A stretch of 64,000 nucleotides of DNA from Promicromonospora sp. MEB111 (GCF_030209445.1 NZ_JARVSD010000013.1:225342-289341), one strand, 5' to 3'; shown: positions 43,923 through 53,738, counted from the first letter of the stretch. The notes: generated by a model not told the origin, from the letters alone. Numbers and translations: made by a program.

Positions 43923-45026
43923 CTAGAAGTCGTCCGCCGTGCGGATCCGGTCGCGGATCCAGGTGCCGGACTCCTTGAGGCGGTCCGTCCCGTACGAGCC
44001 GCTCCCGCAGGTCCCCTCCCGGAAGACGGCGCCGGAGCGGTGGTCGTCGGAGAAGTTCCAGTTGACCCAGCTGATCTTCTTCTGCGCCGCGAGGTCGAGG
44101 TAGCGCTGCGACATGGCGAAGTCGTTGGCGCCCTCGCCCGCGTAGTCCTGGGTGCCGAACTCGGTGATGAACATCGGGATCCGGTCGGCGGCGCGGGACA
44201 GGGTGTCCAGGTACTCCTGGCCGTGCGATGCCGCGTAGAAGTGGAACGTGTACATGACGTTCGAGGCGTTGACCGGGTTGTTCACGACCTCGGACTCGCT
44301 CGCGCCGTCGGAGACGCCCAGCGAGGACCAGGCGCGGGTGCCGAGCAGGATGACGGCGTCCGGGTCCTTGGCGCGGACGACCGGGACGATCTGCTCGTGG
44401 TAGCCCTTGATGGTCTGCCACGACACCCCGTTGGGCTCGTTCGCGACCTCGTAGATGATGTTGTTCCTGCCGTTGTTCCGCTCGGCGATCGCGGTGAAGA
44501 ACGTCTTGGCGCGCTCCAGGTTGAAGTTCGGGTCACCCGGGTCGAGCATGTGCCAGTCGACGACGGCGTACAGGCCCCGCGCGGTGAGCATGTCGATGTA
44601 CTGGTTGACCAGCGCGGTGAACCGGGCCGGGTCCGTCTCGTAGCCGTCCTCCTGGACGTAGGTGGAGATCCGCACGACGTCCGCGTTCCAGTCGTACGCG
44701 AGGGTGTCGAGCGACGCGTCGTCCACGCACTGCGAGTACCACTGGGTGCCGTGCGTGCTCATGCCGCGCAGCTGGATCTGCTTGCCCTGCTCGTTGCACA
44801 GGCGCACGCCGCAGACGCTGAGCTGACCGTTCGCCTCGACGGGCGTGGCGGCCTCCGGTGCGGCGGCGGGTGCCGCGGCGGGCTCGGCCGGGCCGGGCCG
44901 GGCCGCCGTCGGCGCCTCGTGGGCGGCCACGGCGGTGGCCGCGAGGCTGGGCACGACGGCCGCCCCCGTCGCCAGGAGCGCGGCCGTGGCGACGGCGACG
45001 ATGATCGGTGCGCGGCGGAGAACCAT
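43923..45026 (-). CDS. Secreted endoglucanase, glycoside hydrolase family 5
   Basis: A 367-residue secreted enzyme that cuts beta-1,4-glucan or a related polysaccharide. A signal peptide (residues 1 to about 34) is followed by an Ala/Pro-rich linker to about 64. The GH5 barrel has the acid/base Glu197 in VANEPNG and the nucleophile Glu289 in ITEFGTQ, with HGTQWYSQC and ADVVRISTYVQEDGYE typical of subfamily 2. Cysteines 72/77 and 100 may form disulfides. There is no carbohydrate-binding module. The ATG at 45026 has GAGGTGG upstream. A CebR-type operator is not visible. Confidence 0.9.
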   Translation of the reverse strand: MVLRRAPIIVAVATAALLATGAAVVPSLAATAVAAHEAPTAARPGPAEPAAAPAAAPEAATPVEANGQLSVCGVRLCNEQGKQIQLRGMSTHGTQWYSQCVDDASLDTLAYDWNADVVRISTYVQEDGYETDPARFTALVNQYIDMLTARGLYAVVDWHMLDPGDPNFNLERAKTFFTAIAERNNGRNNIIYEVANEPNGVSWQTIKGYHEQIVPVVRAKDPDAVILLGTRAWSSLGVSDGASESEVVNNPVNASNVMYTFHFYAASHGQEYLDTLSRAADRIPMFITEFGTQDYAGEGANDFAMSQRYLDLAAQKKISWVNWNFSDDHRSGAVFREGTCGSGSYGTDRLKESGTWIRDRIRTADDF

Positions 45027-45215
45027 GGGAGACCACCTCAGTCGGTCAGGAGCCGGAGCAGACCGGCGGCATTGCCCGCCTGCTGGTCCCAGGGACGCTA
45101 GCAAGATGATCGAGCGGGTGATATCCGGGATTCCCACACCGCGCATGCAGCCGGATGACCCCCTTTGTGTCCTACGGTGAGCGCGAACAACCACCCGCAC
45201 ACCCCAGGAGACACG

Positions 45216-45512
45216 ATGAGCACGTCCGTGGAGCTGACCCGATTCCGGGTGCTGCCCGAGAGGATCGACGCGATGCTGGCGGCACGGCCGGCGATGCTCG
45301 CCGACTTCGAGACGGACCGGACCGGCTTTCTCGGGGCGCGCCTCGTGCAGCTGCCGGACGACGAGTGGCTCGACATCGTCGAGTGGCGCACGTCGGAGGA
45401 CTTCGCCGCGTCGCGCGAGAAGGGCGCCAACCTGCCCGGGATCGCGCGGTTCTTCGCGACGATCGCCTCCCTCGTGACCGCCGAGGAGGGCACCCTCGCC
45501 GAGGTCGGGTGA
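45216..45512 (+). CDS. Antibiotic biosynthesis monooxygenase (ABM) domain protein
   Basis: A 98-residue small ferredoxin-like-fold protein. TRFRVLPERIDAMLAARPAMLADFETDRTGFLGARLVQLPDDEWLDIVEWRTSEDFAAS follows the ABM/Dabb pattern. Such dimers act as heme-degrading or quinone-forming monooxygenases, or have no known activity. AGGAG lies six bases before the ATG at 45216. It is just upstream of fbiC, with a 73-base gap. Confidence 0.75.
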   Translation: MSTSVELTRFRVLPERIDAMLAARPAMLADFETDRTGFLGARLVQLPDDEWLDIVEWRTSEDFAASREKGANLPGIARFFATIASLVTAEEGTLAEVG

Positions 45513-45585
45513 CACCACGATGACATAGTGTCGGGCAGTCCCCTCCGGACCATCGCGATCCGGTTCCCGCACCCGAGGTGGGCTC

Positions 45586-47987
45586 ATGACTGTTCCCCTG
45601 ACACTGCGCATGCCCGCGCGCCCCGACGACCAGCCGCAGCCTCCGGACCCCGCGGTCCTGGCCGCGGCCCTCGACCGGCTGGAGGCGAGCGGCGGCAGCG
45701 CGCCGGGCAGGCCGGACGCCGAGACCCGGGCCGACGCCGAGGTGCTGCTGCACGCGCGCGGCGCCGACCTCGACCGGCTGCTCGCCGTCGCAGGGGCGCT
45801 CCGCGACCAGGGCCTGACGGAGGCCGGCCGCCCCGGCGTCCTCACCTACTCCCGCAAGGTGTTCGTCCCGCTGACGCACCTGTGCCAGGACCGGTGCCAC
45901 TACTGCATCTTCGTGCAAACGCCGGGCAAGCTCGCCAAGGCGGGCATCTCGCCGTACATGTCGGCCGAGGAGGTGCTCGACGTCGCCCGGCAGGGCGCCG
46001 CACTGGGCTGCAAGGAGGCCCTGCTCACGCTCGGCGACCGCCCGGAGAACCGCTGGCCGGTGGCCCGGCAGTGGCTCGACGACCACGGCTACGCCTCGAC
46101 GCTCGACTACGTGGGCCACATGGCCCGCCTGATCCTCGACGAGACGGGTCTGCTGCCCCACCTCAACCCGGGCGTGATGTCGTGGGCGGAGCTGCAGCGG
46201 CTCAAGCCGGTCGGCCCGTCGATGGGCATGATGCTGGAGACCACGTCGTCGCGCCTCTGGACCGAGAAGGGCCAGGCGCACTTCGGCTCCCCCGACAAGG
46301 ACCCGGCCCTGCGCCTGCGCGTGATCGACGACGCCGGCCGCTCCCGCATCCCGTTCACCACCGGCGTGCTGCTCGGCATCGGCGAGAACTACGCGGAGCG
46401 GGTCGACTCGATCCTCGCGCTGCGCGACGCGCACGCCCGGCACGGTCACGTGCAGGAGGTGATCGTGCAGAACTTCCGCGCGAAGTCGGCCACGGCCATG
46501 ATGGGCGCCGCCGACCTGGAGACCCAGGAGTACGCGGCCGCCGTCGCCGTGACGCGCGTGCTGCTCGGCCCCGGGATGCGCGTGCAGGCCCCGCCGAACC
46601 TGACCGACGCCGCCGAGCTCCAGCTCCTGGTCCGCGCCGGCATCGACGACTGGGGCGGCGTCAGCCCGCTCACCCCCGACCACGTCAACCCCGAGCGCCC
46701 CTGGCCGCACATCGAGGACCTGGCCCGGCTCACCGCCGAGGGCGGGTACACGCTGCGCGAGCGGCTCACCGCGCACCCGCACTACCTGCGCGAGGCGCGC
46801 GCGGGCGCGGAGTGGCTCGACGACCGGCTGCGCGACCGGGTCCTCGCCCTCGCGGACGACTACGGCCTGGCCCGCCACGACGCCCTCCTGGGCGAGTTCC
46901 CCTCATCCGTTCCGTTGAGTGCTGGACATACGCCCCGTTCCGCCTCGGAAAAGGGCGAAAGTCCAGCACTCAGCGGGGTGGGTGGGCGGTTGGCGGGGCT
47001 GTTGAGCGACGTCCAGGGCGATCCCGGTGGGGCGGACGACGCGGCGTGGGTCGAGCTGCTCGGCGCGGACGGGACCGACCTCGAGGAGCTCGCCGCGCTC
47101 GCCGACCAGGTGCGCCGCGAGCGGGTCGGCGACGCCGTCACGTACGCCGTGAACCGGAACATCGACGCGTCGCTCGGCCTGCCGCCCGAGCGGGTCGCGG
47201 AGCTCGCCGCCGAGGCGGTCGCGCTGGGCGCCACGGAGGTGTGCGTGCAGGGTGTGCCGCCGACGGCGGCCGGCGCCGACGCCTACCTCGACCTCGCCCG
47301 GGCGGTGAAGCAGGGCGGGCCCCGGCTGCACCTGCGGCCGACGGCGCAGCACGCGCCGGCCTGCCCCTCGCCGACTGGCTCGGGCTCCTGCACGAGGCCG
47401 GCGTCGACACGGTGCCGGGCACGGGCGCGCGGATCCTCGACGACCGGGTCCGGGCCCGGCTCACGGGCGGCAGGGACATCCCGGCCGACCGCTGGGTCGA
47501 GCTCGTCACGGCCGCGCACACCGCGGGCCTGCGGTCGACGGCGACGATCGTGCACGGCCACGTCGAGTCGGCGCGCGACCAGGTGCGGCACCTGCGCGCC
47601 CTGGCCCGGATCCAGGACGCGACCGGCGGGTTCACCGAGCTGATCCCCATGCCGTGGCTGCCGTCCGAGTCGCCGGTCCCGGTGCCCGGCGCACGGGTCG
47701 CGACCCTGCGCGAGAGCCGCGCCCTGCATGCCGTCGCGCGGCTCATGCTGGCCGGGCGGATCGACCACGTGCAGGCCGCCTGGACCAAGCTCGGGATGCG
47801 CGGCGCGCAGCGCGTGCTCGCGGGCGGCGCCGACGACCTGGGCGGCGTGCTCCTCGACGGCGCGCTGGACCCCGACGCCGGGCCGGAGCAGGGCCGCGAG
47901 CTCACGGTCACGGACGTGACCCGGCTGGCCGCCGAGCTCGGCCGTCCGGTGCGGCAGCGCACCACCACGTACGAGCAGGTGGGGTGA
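45586..47987 (+). pseudogene. fbiC: FO synthase FbiC (CofG-CofH fusion), CofH half damaged
   Basis: FbiC makes the deazaflavin FO of coenzyme F420 from tyrosine and a flavin precursor with two radical-SAM halves. The CofG half is intact: CQDRCHYC holds the 4Fe-4S cysteines (103, 107, 110), followed by SMGMMLETTS and GIDDWGGVSPLTPDHVNPERPWP. In the CofH half AVNRNI runs directly into DASLGL, so the expected CxxxCxxC segment is missing. Near 47330-47345 the frame changes: RLHLRPT is in one frame and DGAARAGLPLADWLGLL to the end at 47987 is in another. GGIxP and STMMYGH motifs are also altered. Real decay or an assembly error are both possible. Confidence 0.75.
46912..46976. repeat. Palindrome inside fbiC, between the two radical-SAM halves
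   Basis: CCGTTGAGTGCTGGAC (46912-46927) and GTCCAGCACTCAGCGG (46961-46976) are complements with one mismatch, with CGCCC/GGGCG pairing inside. It lies in frame in the linker after the CofG domain and encodes residues unlike any FbiC. A palindromic element inserted in a coding region is the likely explanation. The CCGTTGAG/GCACTCAACGG core also appears near 1539. Confidence 0.6.
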
Positions 47988-49456
47988 CGGCGGCGTACGC
48001 GGACAGGCACGACGGCGGCCCGGCCGCCGACGTGGACATGGCGGTCGTCGGCGCGGGGCTGGCCGGCGTCGGCCTCGGCGTGCGCCTGCGGCGCGCCGGG
48101 CGCACGGGCTTCACACTCCTGGAGCGCGCCGACGACGTGGGCGGCACCTGGCGCGACAACGTCTACCCCGGCGTCGCGTGCGACATCCCCAGCGCCCTGT
48201 ACTCCTACTCGTTCCTGCCGCAGCCGCGGTGGTCGCGGGTGTTCGCGCCGGGCGCCGAGATCCACCGATACGTCCGCGACGTCGTCCGGTCCGAGGGCCT
48301 GACCCCGCACCTGCGCCTCGGCACGGGCCTCACGTCGGCCCGCTGGGACGACGACGCCGCCACGTGGCGACTGACGACGTCGCGCGGGCCGCTGACGGCG
48401 CGGGTGCTGGCCACCGCCGTCGGCCGGCTGAGCGAGCCCCGCGTGCCCGAGATCCCGGGGCTGGCCACGTTCCCGGGCCGGGTGTTCCACTCCGCCCGCT
48501 GGGACCGGGAGCTGCCCGCCGGGCTGCGCGTCGCCGTGGTCGGCACCGGCGCGAGCGCCGTGCAGCTCGTGCCGGAGGTGGCCCGGCGGGCGGCGTCCGT
48601 CGTCGTGCTGCAACGCACCCCGCCCTGGGTGCTGCCGCGCGGGGACCGGGCGTACGCGCCTGGCGAGGCGCCGCCCGACCGCGCGGCGCTCGCCGCGGAG
48701 GCGGAGCGGCTGTTCGACGCCCGGATCGCGGGCACGACGGCGGAGACCGAGCTGCGCGAGCGGGCGCAGACGCACCTGCGTGCCCAGGTGCCGGACCCGG
48801 CGCTGCGCGCCCTGCTCACCCCGGACTACGCGGTGGGCTGCAAGCGCGCGCTGTTCAGCGACGACTGGTACCCGGCCCTCCAGGAGCCGCACGTGACGCT
48901 GGAGCCGGGCCCGCCCGTGGCGGTCGAGGGGTCCACGCTGGTCGCGGCCTCGGGCGCCCGGCACGAGGTGGACGTGATCGTGCTGGCCACCGGCTTCGAG
49001 ACCACGCGCCCGCCGTTCGCGCACCTGGTCACGGGCCGCGACGGGCGCACGCTCGCCGAGCACTGGGCGGACGGCATGACGAGCCACGCCTCCACGGTGG
49101 TGCACGGGTTCCCCAACCTGTTCGTGCTGGACGGCCCCAACGCGGGCCTCGGCCACCACTCGGCGCTGGAGGTGATCGAGGCGCAGATCGGCTACGTGCT
49201 GGGCGCGCTCGACCACCTGGACGCGACGGGCGGACCGCTGGAGGTGTCCGCGGCGGCCGAGGCGGCGTACACGCGCGAGGTGGACCGCCGCGCGGCGGAG
49301 ACGGTGTGGCTGCGCGGCGGCTGCCGGAGCTGGTACGTGGACGAGCGCTCGGGCCGCCTCACGCTCCTCTGGCCGGGCCGCGCGGCGGAGTTCCGGGAGC
49401 GGTTCGGCGCCTTCGACCCGACGCCGTTCGCCCCCGACGGGCTCCGGGTCGGCTGA
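47984..49456 (+). CDS. Baeyer-Villiger-type flavin monooxygenase
   Basis: A 490-residue FAD/NADPH enzyme. FAD binds at VVGAGLAGVG (21-30), NADPH at VVGTGASAVQL (about 185-195), and between them FPGRVFHSARWD (163-174) fits the Baeyer-Villiger fingerprint FxGxxxHxxxW[PD]. VVLQRTPPWVLPR and ATGFETTRPPF are further class B signs. Such enzymes insert oxygen into ketones or oxidise heteroatoms; the substrate is unknown. The GTG at 47984 overlaps the fbiC stop (GTGA) with GGTGGG upstream, so it would be translated by coupling from the broken gene. Confidence 0.88.
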   Translation: MTAAYADRHDGGPAADVDMAVVGAGLAGVGLGVRLRRAGRTGFTLLERADDVGGTWRDNVYPGVACDIPSALYSYSFLPQPRWSRVFAPGAEIHRYVRDVVRSEGLTPHLRLGTGLTSARWDDDAATWRLTTSRGPLTARVLATAVGRLSEPRVPEIPGLATFPGRVFHSARWDRELPAGLRVAVVGTGASAVQLVPEVARRAASVVVLQRTPPWVLPRGDRAYAPGEAPPDRAALAAEAERLFDARIAGTTAETELRERAQTHLRAQVPDPALRALLTPDYAVGCKRALFSDDWYPALQEPHVTLEPGPPVAVEGSTLVAASGARHEVDVIVLATGFETTRPPFAHLVTGRDGRTLAEHWADGMTSHASTVVHGFPNLFVLDGPNAGLGHHSALEVIEAQIGYVLGALDHLDATGGPLEVSAAAEAAYTREVDRRAAETVWLRGGCRSWYVDERSGRLTLLWPGRAAEFRERFGAFDPTPFAPDGLRVG

Positions 49457-49459
49457 GGC

Positions 49460-50119
49460 TCAGCCCGGGACCAGGCCGTTCTGGTAGGCCCAGACCACCG
49501 TCTGGAGACGGTCGCGGGTGCCCACCTTCGCCATCGCGCGGCCGAGGTGGGACTTCACCGTGCTCGTCTCCACCACGAGCTCCTGGGCGATCTCGGCGTT
49601 GGACAGTCCCCGGGCGAGCTGCCGCACGATCTCGGCCTCGCGAGCCGTGAGCTGGGCCGCGGCCGCCGCCTCGTCCGCGGCGGAGCGGGGCGGGGCCGTG
49701 CGCCGGGCGAACTCCGTGATGACCCGGCGGGTCACCGCCTGGTCGATGAGGCCGTGGCCGTCGGCGAGCCGGCGGACGGCGTCGATCAGCTCCTCGGGCT
49801 CGCAGTCCTTGAGGATGAACCCGCTGGCGCCCGCCTCCAGGGCCCCGAACACGTACTCGTCGAGGTCGAACGTGGTCACGACCAGCACGGCCGTGTCAGA
49901 CCCGAGCGCCACGATCTCGCGCGTCGCCGCGAGCCCGTCGCCGCCCGGCATGCGCACGTCCATGCAGACGACGTCGGGGTGGTGGCGGCGTGCGAGCTCG
50001 ACCGCCGCCGGGCCGTTCGAGGCCTCGGCGACCACCTCGATGTCGTCGGCCTCCTCCAGGAGGAACCGGAACCCCGCCCGGACCACCGCCTGGTCGTCGA
50101 CGAGCATGACCCTGATCAT
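49460..50119 (-). CDS. Two-component response regulator, NarL/LuxR type
   Basis: A 219-residue regulator. The receiver has acidic D8/D9, phospho-acceptor Asp54 in VVCMDVRMPG, Thr in VVTTFD and Lys in ILKDCEPEE. The C-terminal LuxR helix-turn-helix is LTAREAEIVRQLARGLSNAE, IAQELVVETSTVKSHLGRAM. The start overlaps the stop of the histidine kinase gene (ATGA), so they are a pair. Its targets may include its own operon with the serine hydrolase. Confidence 0.93.
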   Translation of the reverse strand: MIRVMLVDDQAVVRAGFRFLLEEADDIEVVAEASNGPAAVELARRHHPDVVCMDVRMPGGDGLAATREIVALGSDTAVLVVTTFDLDEYVFGALEAGASGFILKDCEPEELIDAVRRLADGHGLIDQAVTRRVITEFARRTAPPRSAADEAAAAAQLTAREAEIVRQLARGLSNAEIAQELVVETSTVKSHLGRAMAKVGTRDRLQTVVWAYQNGLVPG

Positions 50120-51519
50120 TGCTGTCCCCCCTCGGCGAGCGCCGGGCTCGCCTGCGTCGTGGTCGTGACCTCGTGGTGCAGCGGGAGCGCCAGTCGCACC
50201 CGCCAGCCGCCCGACGGCGTCGCGCCCGTGCTGAGCGCGGCACCCACCAGGTGCGCGCGCTCGCCCATGCCGATCAGTCCCATGCCCCGGCGGTCCGAGC
50301 CGCGCGCGGAGTCCGCGGGCGCCCGCCCGGCGGCGCGCTCGTTGGTCACCTCGAGCGCCACCTCCCGCTCCTCGAAGCGCACGGCGACGTGGACCGGCGC
50401 GCCGGGTGCGTGCTGGCGTGCGTTGGACAGCGCCTCCTGGGCGACCCGGTAGAACGCGGCGTCGGCGATGGGTGCCAGGGGCCGCGGCCGGCCCGCCCGG
50501 TCCAGGTCGACGGTGTCGCCCAGGGCGCGTGCCGTCCGGACCAGGTCGTCGAGGGCGTCAAGCCCGGGCGGCGGCGCGTCGTGCGGGTCCTCGCCGGACC
50601 CGCCGGAGCCCGGGCGCTCCCGGAGCACGCCCACGATAAGCCGCAGGCTGTCGAGCGTCTCCTTGCCCTGCGCGCGGATCCAGGCGGTGCCCTTCTTCGC
50701 GGTCTCGGGGTCGCTGTCGATCTGCCGCTCGACGGCCGCCGCCTGCACGACCAGCCCCGAGAGGTGGTGCGCGGCGACGTCGTGCAGCTCGCGGGCCATG
50801 CGGGAGCGCTCGGCGAAGATGGCCGCCTGGGTGGTCGCGCGCTGCGTGCGCAGCACCTCGGCGGCCCGGAGCCGAACCAGCTCGGTGTAGTTGCGGCGGG
50901 TGGCCACCGCGTTGCCGACCAGGGCGCTGACCACGTAGGTGATCAGGCCCGAGGCGAGATGGTTGAGCACCGGCACCAGCAGATCGTTCCCGGTCACGAG
51001 GGCGGTCCCGGCCGCGGCGAGCGCCGCGACCGGGACCGCGGCGCCCGTGACGGCCAGTGCCCGGCGCACGGGCAGCAGCGTGCCGACGGTGTAGCCGGCG
51101 ATGACCTGCGGGATGCCGCCGACGGACAGGTCGGCGGGCGACGCGAAGACGATCATCACCTGGCAGGCCACCACGAGGCCCAGGCAGAGGACGGGGCGGA
51201 CCCGGCGCAGGACGAGCGGGAGTGCCTGGAGGCACGCGGCGACCATGAGCACCACACCCTGCACCGGGCCGATGGTCGGGCCCTCGATCTTGAGCACGAA
51301 CTCGAACAGGCTCAGCAGCAGGGCCGCCGTCAGGACCAGCACGACCGCCGCCAGGAGGCGGTCGCGCGCCACCGCGCTGGTCAGGCCCAGCCGGTTCAGG
51401 AGCGCGTCGAACCGGCGGGGACGCACGGGGAGCGATACGTCGTCGAGCACGATGGGCCTGCCTGTCGTGGACCCGCTTCTCGTGGACCCGCTTCTCGTGG
51501 ACCCGCCTGTCGTGGACAT
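50116..51519 (-). CDS. Sensor histidine kinase, NarL-partner (HisKA_3) type
   Basis: A 467-residue membrane kinase. Five or six helices span about residues 55-215, then the dimerisation/phosphotransfer helix with the H-box ERSRMARELHDVAAHHLSGL, and the ATPase domain with QEALSNARQHAPG and GMGLIGMGERAHLVGA. There is no large outer sensor domain, so sensing is probably within the membrane. The first 20 residues are STTG/GSTRS repeats made by a 15-base tandem repeat. It begins four bases after the serine hydrolase stop and overlaps the response regulator. Confidence 0.92.
   Translation of the reverse strand: MSTTGGSTRSGSTRSGSTTGRPIVLDDVSLPVRPRRFDALLNRLGLTSAVARDRLLAAVVLVLTAALLLSLFEFVLKIEGPTIGPVQGVVLMVAACLQALPLVLRRVRPVLCLGLVVACQVMIVFASPADLSVGGIPQVIAGYTVGTLLPVRRALAVTGAAVPVAALAAAGTALVTGNDLLVPVLNHLASGLITYVVSALVGNAVATRRNYTELVRLRAAEVLRTQRATTQAAIFAERSRMARELHDVAAHHLSGLVVQAAAVERQIDSDPETAKKGTAWIRAQGKETLDSLRLIVGVLRERPGSGGSGEDPHDAPPPGLDALDDLVRTARALGDTVDLDRAGRPRPLAPIADAAFYRVAQEALSNARQHAPGAPVHVAVRFEEREVALEVTNERAAGRAPADSARGSDRRGMGLIGMGERAHLVGAALSTGATPSGGWRVRLALPLHHEVTTTTQASPALAEGGQQ
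51461..51517. repeat. 15-base tandem repeat in the kinase start
   Basis: Unit CGTGGACCCGCTTCT begins at 51466, 51481 and 51496, with a partial copy at 51511 and a degenerate left edge. It keeps frame and encodes GSTRS-like units at the very N-terminus of the histidine kinase. Copy number could vary between strains. Confidence 0.75.
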
Positions 51520-51522
51520 CGA

Positions 51523-53571
51523 TCAGTACGATACCGACGGCGCGAGCAGCCGGAACTCGAGGGCGAGCCAGGCGACGCCGACCAGGGCGAGCGCCACGAG
51601 GGCAGTGCCCACGATCCGGCGCCAGCCGTGGCGGTGCCGGGCGGCGCCGACCACCTGCAGCACGGCCGGGACGATGCCGAGCACGCCGACCGCCTGGGCC
51701 GCCTGGAGCTGCCGCAGCGACGCCTCGGGGATGTCCTGCAGGCTCATCACGGTCGTGACGGTGATCGCCCAGCCGGCGAGGGCGAGCACGGCGCAGACGG
51801 CCGCGATCTTCGTCAGGATCCGGGACACGCGCCCGGTGCCCGGCGGCAGGGACTCCTTGCGCACCCGGCGGCGGATCGCGCCGACCGGCCACGCCACGGC
51901 GGCCACCAGCAGGATCAGCGCGGACGCCCCGAGCACGGGGAGCACCACGGCCTGGGCGCGCTCGGGCTGCCCGGGCAGCAGCGTGAAGGCTCCCTCGTAG
52001 ACGATCGCCTGGACCTGGTCGTCGGCGACGCGCACGGCGAGGGTGCGCTGGCCGTCGACCTCGCGCCAGACCCACGGCTCGACCTCCTCGTAGAGGGCGG
52101 GCGTGGCCGAGCCGGGTCCGGGCGTGATCAGCAGCCGGCCGTCCTCCGTGGCGGTGAGCCGGGTGGGGCTCAGGACGTCGAGGGTCGCGAGGAAGTTGCT
52201 CTGCACGCCGCGCGAGGAGACGTAGCTGCCCTCGGCGAGCGCGGCGTGCTCGCGTGCGGTGTCCTGGTCGACGGTCACGCCCGGGGCGGGGGTGACCGCG
52301 GCGTCGTCCGCCGGGAAGTAGCGGTCGGTGAAGCCCTGCAGCACGGCCTCGCGCAGCGGGACGGTGGCGTAGCCGTCGGTGCCCGAGCTGTTCAGCGAGA
52401 CGAAGATGCCCGTCCGCTCCTCGGGGTAGAGCTGCAGGTGCGAGTGGAAGAACTGGGTGTCGCCGCCGTGGCCGATGATCCGGTGGCCGTTGCGGCTCTC
52501 GTCGAAGAAGCCGAGCGTCATCCGGGGCGCCGCGGCGAGGCCGCCGAGCGTGCTCTCGTCGAGCGCGGGCGCGTGCATCAGGTCCAGCGTGTCGGGCTCC
52601 AGCAGCGACCCCGCGCCGGGCTCGCCGAGCTGGGCCAGCATGAAGCGCGCCATGTCGGGGGCGGACGACGTGAGCGAGCCGGCCGGAGGCGCCCCGACGA
52701 CCTCGAACTGCCCCGGGGCGTCCCACGACGTGGCGTACCCCTGCGACATGCGGTCCTGGAGCGCGGACGGCAGCGGCTGCACGAAGGTCGACGACGTCAT
52801 CCCGGTCGGCTCGAAGATGTTGCGCTCCACGTACTCCTCGAAGGGCACGCCGCTGACCCGTTCGACGACGTAGCCGGCGAGCGCGTTGCCGTAGTTGGAA
52901 TAGGCGGGAACGGTGCCGGGCTCGTAGACCTGCTCGGGCGGGTCCTCGGCCAGGGCGTCGCGGAGCACGACCGGCTGGTCGCCGAACCCGATGAGGCCGC
53001 CGACCCGCTCCTCGAACCCGGCCGTGTGGGTGAGCAGGTTCCGGAGCGTGATCGGCTCGTCGAACCGGCGCGGCACGTCGAGGTCGAGGTACTCGGCCAC
53101 GTCGGTGTCCAGGTCGAGGTCGCCGCTCTCGACGAGCTGCATCACCGCCGTTGCGGTGAAGAGCTTGGAGACGGATCCGGGGCGGAACAGGGTCTGCTCG
53201 GCGTCGACCGGCACGGCCTCGCCGCCCGTGGTGCCCGTGTCGGAGTGGCCGTAACCGCGCGTGGTGACCACCTCGCCGTCGTGCACCACGGTGACGACGG
53301 CGCCGGCGATGCCGGCGCTCTCCAGGGAGGCGGGCAGCAGGCCGTCGAGCCAGGCGTCGACGTCGGACTGCTCCAGGGTGTGCTCGCCGGCGGGGGCCGT
53401 GACCGGCGGGGGTGGCGTGGGCTGGTCAGTCGCCGCGAGCCCGGCCGCCGTGGCGGCCGGTGCCCCGGCGACCGCGACGGCGAGCGCCCCGAGCACGGCG
53501 AGGGCCGCCAGCGCTCGGGGGCGGCGCCGGGCGGGCCGCTCGGTGGGTGTGTGGTCGTGGGACGAGAACAT
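51523..53571 (-). CDS. Membrane serine hydrolase, class C beta-lactamase/PBP-like
   Basis: A 682-residue exported protein. After a signal sequence (about 18-44) the beta-lactamase domain has SVSK (Ser133-Lys136), YSN in PAYSNYGN and HGGD as the third motif. About residues 400-520 form a separate beta-rich domain, and the last 160 residues hold four transmembrane helices with a basic cytoplasmic loop. Relatives include esterases, D-aminopeptidases and cell-wall enzymes more often than true beta-lactamases. GAGGAG lies seven bases before the ATG at 53571. It is the first gene of an operon with the kinase and regulator. Confidence 0.88.
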   Translation of the reverse strand: MFSSHDHTPTERPARRRPRALAALAVLGALAVAVAGAPAATAAGLAATDQPTPPPPVTAPAGEHTLEQSDVDAWLDGLLPASLESAGIAGAVVTVVHDGEVVTTRGYGHSDTGTTGGEAVPVDAEQTLFRPGSVSKLFTATAVMQLVESGDLDLDTDVAEYLDLDVPRRFDEPITLRNLLTHTAGFEERVGGLIGFGDQPVVLRDALAEDPPEQVYEPGTVPAYSNYGNALAGYVVERVSGVPFEEYVERNIFEPTGMTSSTFVQPLPSALQDRMSQGYATSWDAPGQFEVVGAPPAGSLTSSAPDMARFMLAQLGEPGAGSLLEPDTLDLMHAPALDESTLGGLAAAPRMTLGFFDESRNGHRIIGHGGDTQFFHSHLQLYPEERTGIFVSLNSSGTDGYATVPLREAVLQGFTDRYFPADDAAVTPAPGVTVDQDTAREHAALAEGSYVSSRGVQSNFLATLDVLSPTRLTATEDGRLLITPGPGSATPALYEEVEPWVWREVDGQRTLAVRVADDQVQAIVYEGAFTLLPGQPERAQAVVLPVLGASALILLVAAVAWPVGAIRRRVRKESLPPGTGRVSRILTKIAAVCAVLALAGWAITVTTVMSLQDIPEASLRQLQAAQAVGVLGIVPAVLQVVGAARHRHGWRRIVGTALVALALVGVAWLALEFRLLAPSVSY

Positions 53572-53738
53572 CGTCGCGCTCCTCGCGCTCGGCAGGTGTT
53601 CGGTCTGGTCCGGGGGTGTTTCTCCGGACGAGACAACCCTGTCGAGCGGGACGCCGGGACACATCGCCCGCAGGGCCACACTCCCCCTCCGACCTTTGGT
53701 GGAGGACGCGGTTCCGAGCGGCGGCGTCGAGCACAGTG

